From NCBI GenBank assembly GCA_014801815.1, contig JAAVDM010000041.1:1-43850 (forward strand): a stretch of DNA of 43,850 nt. Direction: 5' to 3'. The DNA is from Bacteroides sp. Lineage in GTDB: Bacteria; Bacteroidota; Bacteroidia; Bacteroidales; Muribaculaceae. This document shows positions 1-7,725 of the stretch, in pieces. Both the position numbers and the translations under genes were made by a program. Every line of letters begins with the position of its first letter. The first letter of the stretch is position 1. The notes under the pieces were generated by a model that did no database searches, was not told the DNA's origin, and saw only the letters and a list, made by a program, of their open reading frames with translations.

Positions 1-100
1 ACATCGGTTCAGTATATTAAAGTGGCGCAACCCTAATATAGCGCATCTTGTTAGAGTACGCTGTATTTTAATTATTCAAATCAATATTTAACATCTCTAA

Positions 101-430
101 ATTAGTTTAGACTACTTCATCAGGGCTTTAGAACAGTTACGTGAATGTGGCCGACACATGTTCAGGGACAATTCAGCATCTCCGGTATTCCATTACCTCG
201 ATACTATATATGACAATGTATTTACACATATCCGTGAGGATTATCCGAGAGTACCGGAAAAAGCCCTGAATATACTCGCACTCTCTATTCTCGGCATATC
301 ATACAGCAGTATAGGACTGATTCTGGATATGACCTACACTAATGTCGCACAATATATATTCCGACTTAGAAAAAATCTTTTGATACCTGACAGTCCTAAC
401 TATGAGCAATACAGAAGAATCCTGAAATAA
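101..430 (+). pseudogene. C-terminal remnant of a TPR/HTH transcriptional regulator
   Basis: The open frame runs from the base after an in-frame TAA (98-100) to the stop at 428-430. Its only ATG, at 158, falls inside what reads like continuous coding sequence, because the codons before it read IRALEQLRECGRHMF, a typical lead-in for this family. The rest is a helix-turn-helix tail (ILALSILGISYSSIGLIL, then a basic RLRKNL). The same architecture ends the 510-residue regulator at 31544-33076 in this window. Regulators of this type in Bacteroidales carry TPRs, a membrane helix, a coiled coil and this C-terminal HTH; here everything upstream is missing. I read it as a truncated remnant. A 90-residue protein starting at 158 cannot be excluded. 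Confidence 0.55.
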
Positions 431-616
431 AAATACACCTCTATCTTATCCAAAGATAAACTTCTATTTTTACATCCGCGTTTTTATCATTCAATATTAT
501 ACTGTTTTTCAAGAATATAACCACTTATAAAAAAATTAACATTTTACACACTTACAAAACGCTATTATTCAAGTATTTACAAATCAATTATAAAAATATA
601 TTTATCCCTAAATTGT

Positions 617-646
617 TGTGATTATCTCCCTCCGTGACTAATTTTG
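617..646 (+). promoter_or_regulatory. Bacteroidetes-type promoter for the DUF3244-C10-serpin operon
   Basis: TTG at 617-619, 19 bases, then TAATTTTG at 639-646, matching the TTTG / TAnnTTTG consensus of the Bacteroidetes primary sigma factor. The predicted start site is near 650, about 30 bases before the ATG at 680. This shows that a TTG at 644, inside the promoter, is not the real start codon. Confidence 0.7.
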
Positions 647-679
647 CACAAATCATTAACCACTATACTCACAGCAATC

Positions 680-1075
680 ATGAGAAAGGAACTATTCATT
701 TTTCTGACTTTTTTAATATGTGGCTTCAGTATAGGTATAGCCGACACACCAAATAATAATCCCAGCGTCAGTATACCTATTATTAAGAAAAAATACTCAT
801 CTCAATCTGGTGGACGCCATACATCCGGTGCACCTGCGCCAATTAACGCATGGCTTACAGATACAAGCCTCATGTTTAGTTTTCCTATTGATATGGGAGA
901 AGCGGAAATAACTGTATCAGCCGATAATTCGGCATGGAGCGTCAGTGAAACGGTTGACACTCCTGATGGCCTTGTTACCATCTCTGTATCACCCATGCCA
1001 GATGACTACACCATAACAATACATACCGACGCAGCAACCTATGTCGGATATTATACCATCTACGATGGCGATTAA
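680..1075 (+). CDS. small secreted DUF3244-like protein
   Basis: 131 residues starting at ATG 680 (MRKELFIFL), chosen because the in-frame TTG further upstream lies in the promoter. There is a short hydrophobic signal peptide (about residues 3-18), then a low-complexity linker rich in Ser, Gly, Asn and Pro, then an all-beta domain. The pattern in the last 80 residues (LMFSFPIDMGEAEITV, a WSVSETVD strand, then YTITIHTDAATYVGYYTI) resembles the DUF3244 family of small secreted Bacteroidales proteins. It is first in a likely operon with the C10-family lipoprotein (38 bases downstream) and the serpin. A decayed second copy lies at about 3850-3957. Its function is unknown; the pairing suggests a role with the peptidase, as an inference only. 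Confidence 0.7.
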   Translation: MRKELFIFLTFLICGFSIGIADTPNNNPSVSIPIIKKKYSSQSGGRHTSGAPAPINAWLTDTSLMFSFPIDMGEAEITVSADNSAWSVSETVDTPDGLVTISVSPMPDDYTITIHTDAATYVGYYTIYDGD

Positions 1076-1113
1076 TTGTAATGAACCAATTTCTCAACCT
1101 AAACAAACGTAAT

Positions 1114-2325
1114 ATGAAAAAAAACTTTCTATTTCTACCTTTACTTGCTCTTCTGAGTTGCACCCAGCAGGAAATACCTGATGTGCCCACCCTGAGTGAA
1201 GCTGATGGTAGATCTAACAACCTTGTTTCACTGGACGAGGCTATCGAGACGGCACGCCTGTATGTGAGCGGTCTCAAAGGCGGCAACACACGTTCGGCTG
1301 ACCTGAAATTAGCAAAAGTCGACCTTCTGGGAAAGATGAACACGCGTTCGGCTGACAACGACACAACTCAGCTGTGGGGTTACTATGTAATCAATTTCGC
1401 AGATGACAACGGATTCGCCCTCGTAGCGGCTGATAAACGCAACAGACCTGTCTATGCCCTGAGCGATGAGGGAAGTCTCGAACTCAGCGATACCGTAGGC
1501 AATCCGGGACTGAGAAGCTATCTGAACTCTCTTCCGGTTAGCTCTGACAGCCTTATCCTGGTGGGACTCAAGCCGGGCATTATACAGCCGACACCTCCAG
1601 GGCTCTTTCCGAATCCGGCACAAGTAGAAGTAGCTCCTATTCTGCCTGCATCAGTGCGTACATGGGGCCAGGGCGCACCTTTCAACCAGTTCTGTATCAA
1701 CGCAGCTAACTCTGATGTACGGGATCTGACCGGCTGTGCCCCGTTAGCCGCAGCCATGATTATGTCTCACTACGAATGGCCAACTTCCTATCAAGGGTAC
1801 AGCTTTACATGGAGTGATATGAAAACTAATCATTCCTCCACTCAGTTAGCACGACTGCTGTACCTATTGGGAAACAACAAAAACTTTAAGGTTGTATATT
1901 CACCGACACTCTCCATAGCTACGACTGAAGACTACGGACAACCATTTGTAAACATGGGATATACCGCACCGGTGAAAGAAAACTTCTCAGAAGCAAGAGC
2001 CTTGTCTGTACTGCGCAGCGGCAATCCTATACTCATACAGGGAAATAAAAGTGAAAATAATATAGATAATTTCTGGGTGTTGGATGGTATATACAGTCTG
2101 TCCTATTCTAACGGAGCTATAGTCACTCCACCTGCCCCTGAGCCTGTCAAAGAGTATTTCCTGCACTGTGTGTGGGGAGATAACGGACAGGGAGACGGAT
2201 ATTTCAGCTTCGCAGGTAATAAAGTCGGAGGTTATCCACAGGCTACAGCTCCCGGAGATATCTCGGACGAAATTGATACTACATTCAGCAATCTGAAGAT
2301 TTACTCAGGGTTCAGTAAGAATTAA
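1114..2325 (+). CDS. C10-family (streptopain-like) lipoprotein, probably catalytically impaired
   Basis: 403 residues from ATG 1114, preferred over the ATG at 1081 because it places a clean lipoprotein signal (FLFLPLLALLSC, Cys16) at the N-terminus. The next 130 residues match the C10 propeptide/Spi-type domain (LVSLDEAIETA, then YYVINFADDNGFALVAAD). The catalytic domain keeps its nucleophile: LTGCAPLAAAMIMSHYEWP, Cys208, in the place of the family motif GCVATAMAQIM. The active-site His motif, normally GHAxVxDGY, reads DNFWVLDGI, so His is replaced by Asn319. The NWGW motif reads VWGD (Val353). The C10 family uses a Cys/His dyad, so I infer loss or strong change of peptidase activity. A NTRSAD hexapeptide occurs twice in the prodomain. 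It is the middle gene of the DUF3244-C10-serpin cluster. Confidence 0.8.
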   Translation: MKKNFLFLPLLALLSCTQQEIPDVPTLSEADGRSNNLVSLDEAIETARLYVSGLKGGNTRSADLKLAKVDLLGKMNTRSADNDTTQLWGYYVINFADDNGFALVAADKRNRPVYALSDEGSLELSDTVGNPGLRSYLNSLPVSSDSLILVGLKPGIIQPTPPGLFPNPAQVEVAPILPASVRTWGQGAPFNQFCINAANSDVRDLTGCAPLAAAMIMSHYEWPTSYQGYSFTWSDMKTNHSSTQLARLLYLLGNNKNFKVVYSPTLSIATTEDYGQPFVNMGYTAPVKENFSEARALSVLRSGNPILIQGNKSENNIDNFWVLDGIYSLSYSNGAIVTPPAPEPVKEYFLHCVWGDNGQGDGYFSFAGNKVGGYPQATAPGDISDEIDTTFSNLKIYSGFSKN

Positions 2326-2371
2326 GTGATTTATATACTCTAAATAATTAACCATTCTAAACTTAACAGTT

Positions 2372-3727
2372 ATGAAAAAGATAATATATGGAGTGTTGCC
2401 GGCCATGCTGACAGCAATGGTCACAGGCTGTTCTTCGGACACGGTCTCTGAGCTGATGCCTGAGAATCCGGAGACACCGGTACAGGAGTCCAATGAGGTT
2501 AAGGCACCTCTGAAGCTTGATAACGACATGATTGCCCTGATTGACACACACAGAGCAAACGCTGTAGATCTGATTAGGACTGTCATAGGATCCGCAGGGA
2601 AGACAGAAAATGTGGTATTCTCTCCCTTCAGCATCTATACGTCCGTATCGATGCTGGCAAACGCAACCGACGGGGAGAATCTTGAGGAGATTCTTGCTTT
2701 TCTTCATATAACCGACCAAGGTAAGGAGATTCAGGAAAGAGATGACCTTTTTCCGCTTTTTCCTCCATCAGGGCAGGAAGACAAGGCTCTGGAATTTCTC
2801 AACAGGAATAATGCAAGACTGATTGACAACATACCGTATCTGGACAGCGGGGTGACATTGAAGATGGCTAACTCAGTCTGGACAGACAACGGTTTTGATA
2901 TCAGGCCGCAGTTCTCTGATATCATGACCACAACCTACAGTGCCCCGACATTCACACACGATTTCTCCACGGAGAATGTCGCTGACCTCATCAACAGCTG
3001 GGTCAGCGAGAAGACAGACAATCTCATTCCCAGGCTTATGACAGCACCCCTGGATGGTCCTGTGGCACTCGCCACGGCGATGTACTTCAAAGGGGGCTGG
3101 AACCAGCCGTTCGATCCGGCCAACACCTCAAGGCAGAACTTCACGTGCGGTGACGGAACTGAGGTCGAGGTCGACATGATGCACCACAGCAACGTCATGG
3201 CCTACATGGGCGAGGCCTACGGAGGATATACCCTGACACTTACATTCGGAAACTCACTCTACTACATGTCATTCTTCCTGCCTGTCGACGAGGTGAATCT
3301 TACCGAGGTTGCCGAGAGCCTGAGTTTAGGTAGATTCCAGTACTGGCATCTGGCAACCGGACGATACGGAGAGACCGAGGTAGATATACCCAAGTTCTCC
3401 GTGCAGGCAGATTATGACCTCCGCAACATTCTCCAGACACTCGGTGTAAACGGCATATTCTCTCCCTCCCGATGGAACGGCCTCACCGACAGTTCAGAAT
3501 ACCTCTGGGTGCAGCAGGCCGTTCACTCCACTGCTTTCTCAATCGACGAGACCGGAAGTGAGGCTGCAAGCGCAGGAGGTCTAACTCTGGGGGCAGGACA
3601 TCCTGTTCATACTATTCCTGACCCCATCCCTGAGCGTATCTTCCGCGTGGACAGACCTTTCATATTCACCGTAATGGAGCACCACTGCAGCATACCTCTG
3701 CTCGTAGGCTGTATAAACAAGCTCTGA
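2372..3727 (+). CDS. serpin-family protease inhibitor, lipoprotein
   Basis: 451 residues with lipobox VTGC (Cys20), so probably displayed on the cell surface or facing the periplasm. After a linker rich in Pro and Glu, the serpin fold begins (NVVFSPFSIYTSVSMLANAT is the classic N-terminal serpin signature) and runs to the C-terminal DRPFIFTVMEHHCSIPLLVG. The reactive-loop hinge, GSEAASAGG from residue 395, has the small residues of inhibitory serpins. The scissile bond cannot be fixed by eye; the loop continues LTLGAGHPVHTIP. Inhibitory serpins trap serine or cysteine peptidases by a suicide mechanism. The gene is 46 bases downstream of the C10-family gene, in the same orientation, and is followed by a terminator hairpin, which supports a three-gene operon. 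Confidence 0.85.
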   Translation: MKKIIYGVLPAMLTAMVTGCSSDTVSELMPENPETPVQESNEVKAPLKLDNDMIALIDTHRANAVDLIRTVIGSAGKTENVVFSPFSIYTSVSMLANATDGENLEEILAFLHITDQGKEIQERDDLFPLFPPSGQEDKALEFLNRNNARLIDNIPYLDSGVTLKMANSVWTDNGFDIRPQFSDIMTTTYSAPTFTHDFSTENVADLINSWVSEKTDNLIPRLMTAPLDGPVALATAMYFKGGWNQPFDPANTSRQNFTCGDGTEVEVDMMHHSNVMAYMGEAYGGYTLTLTFGNSLYYMSFFLPVDEVNLTEVAESLSLGRFQYWHLATGRYGETEVDIPKFSVQADYDLRNILQTLGVNGIFSPSRWNGLTDSSEYLWVQQAVHSTAFSIDETGSEAASAGGLTLGAGHPVHTIPDPIPERIFRVDRPFIFTVMEHHCSIPLLVGCINKL

Positions 3728-3785
3728 ATCATAAGTTGACTGACATATATAATCGAAGCTGATCCGGTCCTTCTTGTGTCGATGA

Positions 3786-3832
3786 GATGTGGAGCCGGTC
3801 AGCTACATGGCTGACCGGCCCTACATCTTTTA
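3786..3832 (+). terminator. hairpin terminator after the serpin gene
   Basis: A perfect 10-bp stem (3794-3803 with 3810-3819, loop TACATG) is extended by a second GATGT/ACATC helix and followed by TTTT. It lies about 60 bases past the serpin stop. Confidence 0.65.
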
Positions 3833-3849
3833 AATGGGGTAAGGAAGAC

Positions 3850-3957
3850 GAGAAAATAACTGTATGCACCTATAATCTCATGAAGCGTCAGCGAGATGGT
3901 GGACACCGCCGACGGACTTGTCACCATACCCGTATCTCCGGTGCCCGATGACAATGT
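3850..3957 (+). pseudogene. decayed second copy of the DUF3244-like gene
   Basis: Translated in the frame of 3884-3957 the DNA reads SVSEMVDTADGLVTIPVSP followed by VPDDNV, which aligns closely with SVSETVDTPDGLVTISVSP followed by MPDDYT in the intact gene at 680-1075. Upstream, a second block (AAATAACTGTAT near 3853) also matches the intact gene but in a shifted frame, so at least one indel is present. The similarity stops at about 3957, exactly where transposase similarity on the opposite strand begins. No start codon or stop of its own remains. Confidence 0.7.
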
Positions 3958-4385
3958 ACCGGCTGCGCCACGTTCTTCAGCATGTCGTTCAGGGACTCGA
4001 TGATGCTCCGTTTGCGAAGCATCATCCTGTCGTACAGAGGAATCAGTCTCTGCTTCATGTTCGACCTGAGACCGGTCACAATGTGTATGCCGCCATCCCG
4101 GAACCGTCCGAAAAGGGACTGCGATATGTAGCCCTTGTCAGCATAAAGCTTGCCGAAAACCTTGTCGGTCAGCGAGTCCATTACCGATTCATTCCTGTCG
4201 TCGACATTCGGGCGGGTAAGCACGAAACTGATTATCTCCCCCTTCTCGTTGCAGAGCAGATGCAGCCTGAAGCCTATGTACCATCCCTTGGTGGCGATGT
4301 CGCAGAAGACCTTCATGCCGTGCTGCCTCCTGTTATGTATGACAGGGTGCAGGTGCTGTCCACGAAACTCATGCCTGAACATCGT
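3958..4385 (-). pseudogene. truncated IS982-family transposase remnant
   Basis: On the minus strand the frame encodes KVFCDIATKGWYIGFRLHL, then NVDDR, KLYADKGYIS (second catalytic Asp), and MLRKRSIIES (catalytic Glu), the order and wording typical of IS982 DDE transposases. The first catalytic Asp motif (SFVDST) is present near 4370 but in a different frame, so the gene is frameshifted. The N-terminal part is missing beyond about 4385, and the C-terminus is cut at about 3958, where the broken DUF3244 copy starts. At about 150 residues it is roughly half the usual length, and I see no terminal inverted repeats. The copy is dead. Confidence 0.75.
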
Positions 4386-4439
4386 CCGAAACTTTTCACC
4401 TGATTCTTATCCCGAAATCGCGTTATTAATATCAGAGAG

Positions 4440-4945
4440 ATAGAAGCAGCACATCGGAATCAAGGGCAGAGAGCGGGTCAGCAGCAGACAGTATTATAAG
4501 AGAACTTCCTGAAATCGAGATAGAAGCTGACAAGGAGATATACAGGAAAGACCATGTTGTCCTGAAACTGTCGGAGGAGAACCGCCGATTCGGATCGAAC
4601 GCACCGGACGCTATCTCCACACTGAGCCGGTTTGTGACCGCCCTTAATTCGCCCTCACTTCTGTCCTACGACCGTAAGAATGTGTTTGTGCTTGTTGACG
4701 GCGTTCCTTCATCGGCAGAGATGTTGCGTACGTATCAGGCCGGCGACATACGTGATGTGGAGTACTACGATACTGCGCCGGCACGTTACCGTATATATAC
4801 CGAGGGGCCTCTTGTCAATGTGCGTCTGCGCAGACGTCATGATGTCATGCGGTGTGGAGCGTGTCGAGGAGGTGTGCCATGCTACGGCCGAAGGAGTGTC
4901 GCTGAATTGTGCGTAAGGATAACAGTATATCTAAAACAGTGGTAA
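4440..4945 (+). pseudogene. plug-domain fragment of a TonB-dependent receptor
   Basis: The frame ending at 4945 reads SIIRELPEIEIEADKEIYR, then NAPDAISTLSRF, KNVFVLVDGVPSSAEML, and IRDVEYYDTAPARYRIY, closing with LVNVRLRR. This is the plug of Bacteroidetes outer-membrane beta-barrel receptors (LIDG, RVEYYD and INV motifs in the right order). There is no signal peptide, no start codon and no barrel. After about 4830 the sequence loses the family pattern, and about 5040-5110 may hold a last barrel scrap (LTASYRFEP). It is a remnant left in the same decayed patch as the IS982 fragment. Confidence 0.65.
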
Positions 4946-5093
4946 TATAAGACTGACGGCTGATATTTCTGTTGTCAGGAAATAGCCTCAGTTTTTAAAG
5001 AGAATACAGATACAGAAAAATTCTTCCGGAAAAGAGGATATCTAACGGGTTCATACACTAAACTGACGGCTTCATACAGGTTCGAGCCGAAAA

Positions 5094-5125
5094 TTTGTGG
5101 CAGCAACATACTGATACTAATTTTG
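5094..5125 (+). promoter_or_regulatory. Bacteroidetes-type promoter
   Basis: TTTG at 5094-5097, 20 bases, then TAATTTTG at 5118-5125. The predicted start site is near 5129, about 45 bases before the ATG at 5174. Confidence 0.7.
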
Positions 5126-5173
5126 CACTGTCTTCGATAAACGGAGACCTTGAAACCTAAAATTATCAAAGAA

Positions 5174-5557
5174 ATGAAGACACTTGTTTCAATCGTCGCA
5201 TCGCTCGCTATCCTCGTGGCCACCCTCGTATCGGCACCCGCTGCCCAGGCTGCTCCGGCACCGGCACAGCCCTCCGGTCAGCAGTCGCTGTCCGCCCTCA
5301 TTCCCGCCTCGATAGTGGTGGAGCAGACTGTCACCCTCGATGACGGCCGCAACATCACTGTCTACTATCAGAAGAACGGCGACCGATGTGAAGTATACTC
5401 GGAGAGTGACCTCAGCGGCTATAATATCAACGATCTTGCCGCACTGCAGTCGACAAGTTTTCGTATCGTCAGCGGCGTAAGGGGTAAGTGTGTTTACAGC
5501 ACCTCTTTCGCACAGGCCCGCAAACTCTTCAAACAGCTCGTCAATCAGTATCTCTGA
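5174..5557 (+). CDS. small secreted protein of unknown function
   Basis: 127 residues from ATG 5174 (MKTLVSIVASLAILVATLV), chosen because it starts directly with a signal peptide; the TTG at 5150 would add eight charged residues in front. The predicted cleavage is after AQA (about residue 26), followed by a Pro/Ala-rich stretch and then a compact alpha/beta domain of about 90 residues with one strong beta strand (RNITVYYQKNGDRCEVY) and two Cys in the mature part. I do not recognise the family. It has its own promoter and a strong terminator, so it is a single-gene unit. Confidence 0.65.
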   Translation: MKTLVSIVASLAILVATLVSAPAAQAAPAPAQPSGQQSLSALIPASIVVEQTVTLDDGRNITVYYQKNGDRCEVYSESDLSGYNINDLAALQSTSFRIVSGVRGKCVYSTSFAQARKLFKQLVNQYL

Positions 5558-5570
5558 CCTGTATTCTACA

Positions 5571-5611
5571 TAAATCGGCCGGACTCCTCAGGAGAGGATC
5601 CGGCCGATTTA
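5571..5611 (+). terminator. hairpin terminator
   Basis: A 13-bp perfect stem (5571-5583 with 5599-5611) surrounds a 15-base loop. It lies 14 bases after the stop at 5557. Because the arms end in TAAAT/ATTTA it could work in both directions. Confidence 0.7.
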
Positions 5612-5669
5612 TTAAAACAGACGACCGGCAAAACAATTAATTTCTAACTCCGGGCGTTATGAAAATAAT

Positions 5670-6053
5670 ATGGAATGGCTGAAAATATCCACTGCATCAG
5701 AACTTGTACGCGTCGCCGCAGACGAAATAGTCTACATCCTGGCCGACGGCAATTACTGTGACCTTGTACTCTCAAACGGCTCGACACACAATATGACATT
5801 CCAGTTACATTACTTCGAGGAATATTTCGCCCGACTTAAAAACAATACATTCACACGTGTGGGACGCAGCCTTATAGTCAACAAGCGCCATATCAGAGTG
5901 GTAAACGTGCCGAGACGGCTTATAAAATTCGGTGGACACACCGTGTCGACCTCACTGCCCGTACTGCGTATGGACAAGCTCGGACGCGACTCCCTGAAAG
6001 AACTTAAAAAAGAAATGGACGATTATGAAGACCGATCAACAAAGAGTGATTGA
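5670..6053 (+). CDS. free-standing LytTR-type DNA-binding regulator
   Basis: 127 residues with no receiver domain. The whole protein fits a LytTR domain: an early strand with DEIVYILADGNYCDLVL, the helix LHYFEEYFARL, then the hallmark FTRVGRSLIVNKRHIRVV, which matches the LytTR pattern FxRIHRSYLINxxHI. LytTR domains bind imperfect direct repeats in promoters. The gene overlaps the next one by 29 bases and is the first of a tight three-gene operon ending in luxS. With no receiver it may respond to a partner protein, perhaps the membrane protein encoded next; that is inference. An out-of-frame ATG at 5659 was not used. Confidence 0.75.
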   Translation: MEWLKISTASELVRVAADEIVYILADGNYCDLVLSNGSTHNMTFQLHYFEEYFARLKNNTFTRVGRSLIVNKRHIRVVNVPRRLIKFGGHTVSTSLPVLRMDKLGRDSLKELKKEMDDYEDRSTKSD

Positions 6054-7035
6054 TGTGGCCGAAAGTCCGCGCCACGATGACAGACCGGTCGATATACCTG
6101 TAATCAGTATCGAAAGCGGACCGGACAGTGCCTACGGCAACGCCGGGTTCTATGTAGGCCCGAAGAAACGGGTAAAGCGAAAGAAGAGTGGTATAATAAT
6201 AGTCAGTCTGCTGACGACTTTGATTGCAGCAGGCGTACTTCTCTGGATTTTCCGTTATGAAATGATGTCACCCGAAGTGCCTGCCGGCGTCAGCGATCGT
6301 GAGAATATAAACAAGCTGAAACAGCCGTTCTCAGCTGACGCGGAAGGCACAACGCTTATCTCGGACAGCGTGCTGGGAGTGGCTATGGATATATACCCCC
6401 TGTCCGGATTGAAAGCCTCGCTGGAGGCGGAACTGCCCGACACAGCCGACAGGACACTTGTACTCTTCACACGCAGTGCTGACTATCACGCTGACGGGTC
6501 GCTTATCGGAACCGTAGTAAACGACGGTCAAAAAATAAACTCTAAGGAACGCAAATCCCGTCAAGGGTATCTGGCTGTTTCCGAAACCGGACGTCCCGTA
6601 ATAGGTATTTCTCTCTCAGACAAAGTGGCTGACTACACAGCTCACAACGGGGGGTCCTTTTTCAGACAATACGCTCTGCTCGGCGACGGTGAACTGCCGC
6701 CTTCGTTTCATCTGCATGGCAAAGTGGAGCGTGCCGCTATAGCACGTGACGCAGCCGACAGACTGTACTATATCGTAACCCGCCACAAGGAGACAATGTA
6801 CGACTTTGCGGACGCAATGCGTGAGTACGGACTCACCGACGCCATCTATCTGACCGGCGGCAACAGCTACACCTTCTACCGCGACACTGCCGGCACCGCC
6901 CATCTCAACGACCCGGTACGTCTCAAATACGCCAAGTATACCGATCGTAGCCTACCGGCGCCGCTACTGGTATTCAGAAGAAAATTCTCCAATAATCCCA
7001 ATAATTCCACAGACTCTCCTCTCAAGCCACAATGA
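6025..7035 (+). CDS. membrane-anchored phosphodiester-glycosidase (NAGPA)-like protein
   Basis: 336 residues. The N-terminal 60 residues are cytoplasmic and end in a basic KKRVKRKKSG stretch; one membrane helix (about residues 55-75, IIIVSLLTTLIAAGVLLWIF) then leads to an extracytoplasmic domain. The C-terminal half has the order of the NAGPA/DUF2233 fold: KVERAAIARDAADRLYYIVT, then FADAMREYGLTDAIYLTGGN, where family members have the AhnLDGGGS motif. The LDGG acid is replaced by Thr, so activity is uncertain. The gene sits between the LytTR regulator (29-base overlap) and luxS (4-base ATGA overlap), so the three are translationally coupled. The fold assignment is moderate and the substrate unknown. 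Confidence 0.6.
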   Translation: MKTDQQRVIDVAESPRHDDRPVDIPVISIESGPDSAYGNAGFYVGPKKRVKRKKSGIIIVSLLTTLIAAGVLLWIFRYEMMSPEVPAGVSDRENINKLKQPFSADAEGTTLISDSVLGVAMDIYPLSGLKASLEAELPDTADRTLVLFTRSADYHADGSLIGTVVNDGQKINSKERKSRQGYLAVSETGRPVIGISLSDKVADYTAHNGGSFFRQYALLGDGELPPSFHLHGKVERAAIARDAADRLYYIVTRHKETMYDFADAMREYGLTDAIYLTGGNSYTFYRDTAGTAHLNDPVRLKYAKYTDRSLPAPLLVFRRKFSNNPNNSTDSPLKPQ

Positions 7036-7514
7036 AAAAAATAGCCAGTTTCACAATTGACCATACACGCCTTGAGCCGGGTATCTACGTGTCGCGCAAA
7101 GACACAACGCCGTCAGGAGACGTAATCACGACTTTCGACATAAGAATGACGCGACCTAACCGGGAAGCTGCTCTATCGCCCGAGGCACTCCACGCTATGG
7201 AGCATCTTGCAGCCACTTATCTGCGCAATAATCCGGAATGGGCTTCCCGTGTGGTGTACTGGGGTCCGATGGGATGCTGCACCGGCAATTATCTGCTGCT
7301 TAGCGGCGACTTGCGCAGTCGGGACATTCTGCCGCTGATGCGCGACACTATGTCATTCGTAGCCGATTACGAAGGCGAAGTACCGGGAGCTTCGGCCCGC
7401 GACTGCGGCAACTACACTTTCATGGACCTTGAGGCCGCACGACAGGCAGCCCGGCGTTATCTTGACGAAACCCTCTCCGACCCGACTGAAAATAACCTCA
7501 GTTATCCGGACTGA
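7032..7514 (+). CDS. luxS: S-ribosylhomocysteine lyase LuxS
   Basis: 160 residues. LuxS cleaves S-ribosylhomocysteine to homocysteine and DPD, the precursor of autoinducer-2, in the activated methyl cycle. The metal site is visible: HAMEH at residues 54-58 (His54, Glu57, His58) and the later Cys125 in RDCGNY. The catalytic Cys lies in PMGCCTG (residues 79-85; Cys82 aligns with the family MGCRTG Cys). The N-terminal SFTIDHTRLEPG and FDIRMTRPN motifs also fit. The length is normal for the family. It is translationally coupled to the NAGPA-like gene by ATGA and is followed by a strong terminator. No nucleosidase (pfs) gene is adjacent. Confidence 0.95.
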   Translation: MKKIASFTIDHTRLEPGIYVSRKDTTPSGDVITTFDIRMTRPNREAALSPEALHAMEHLAATYLRNNPEWASRVVYWGPMGCCTGNYLLLSGDLRSRDILPLMRDTMSFVADYEGEVPGASARDCGNYTFMDLEAARQAARRYLDETLSDPTENNLSYPD

Positions 7515-7611
7515 CTGTCTCACCACCGGTTCCGGACAGTGACTATACCGAGTCAAAACGGTCATAAGACCACATTATGAGGGCCGAAAGACCTTATTTT
7601 TCCATAAATAT

Positions 7612-7652
7612 CCGACTTCGTAAAAAACTTTTTTTACGGAGTCGGTTTTTTT
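7612..7652 (+). terminator. strong intrinsic terminator after luxS
   Basis: A hairpin with arms CCGACTTCGTAAAAAA and its complement (one G-T pair) spans 7612-7645 and is followed by seven T (7646-7652). It separates the luxS operon from mutS. Confidence 0.85.
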
Positions 7653-7655
7653 AAC

Positions 7656-7663
7656 TACTTTTG
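7656..7663 (+). promoter_or_regulatory. -7 element of the mutS promoter
   Basis: TACTTTTG fits TAnnTTTG and lies 62 bases before the mutS ATG. The upstream -33 position overlaps the T-run of the luxS terminator, and no clear TTTG is seen there, so the promoter may be weak. Confidence 0.5.
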
Positions 7664-7725
7664 CACCCCAAACCGAACATCGCCTGTGCGCTGTTCCACT
7701 CTCCCACAAACCCTCTCTGACCTAT

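Noticed and set aside
3918..4443. Plus-strand open frames opposite the transposase
   Set aside because: They are antisense shadows; the minus strand carries clear IS982 motifs.
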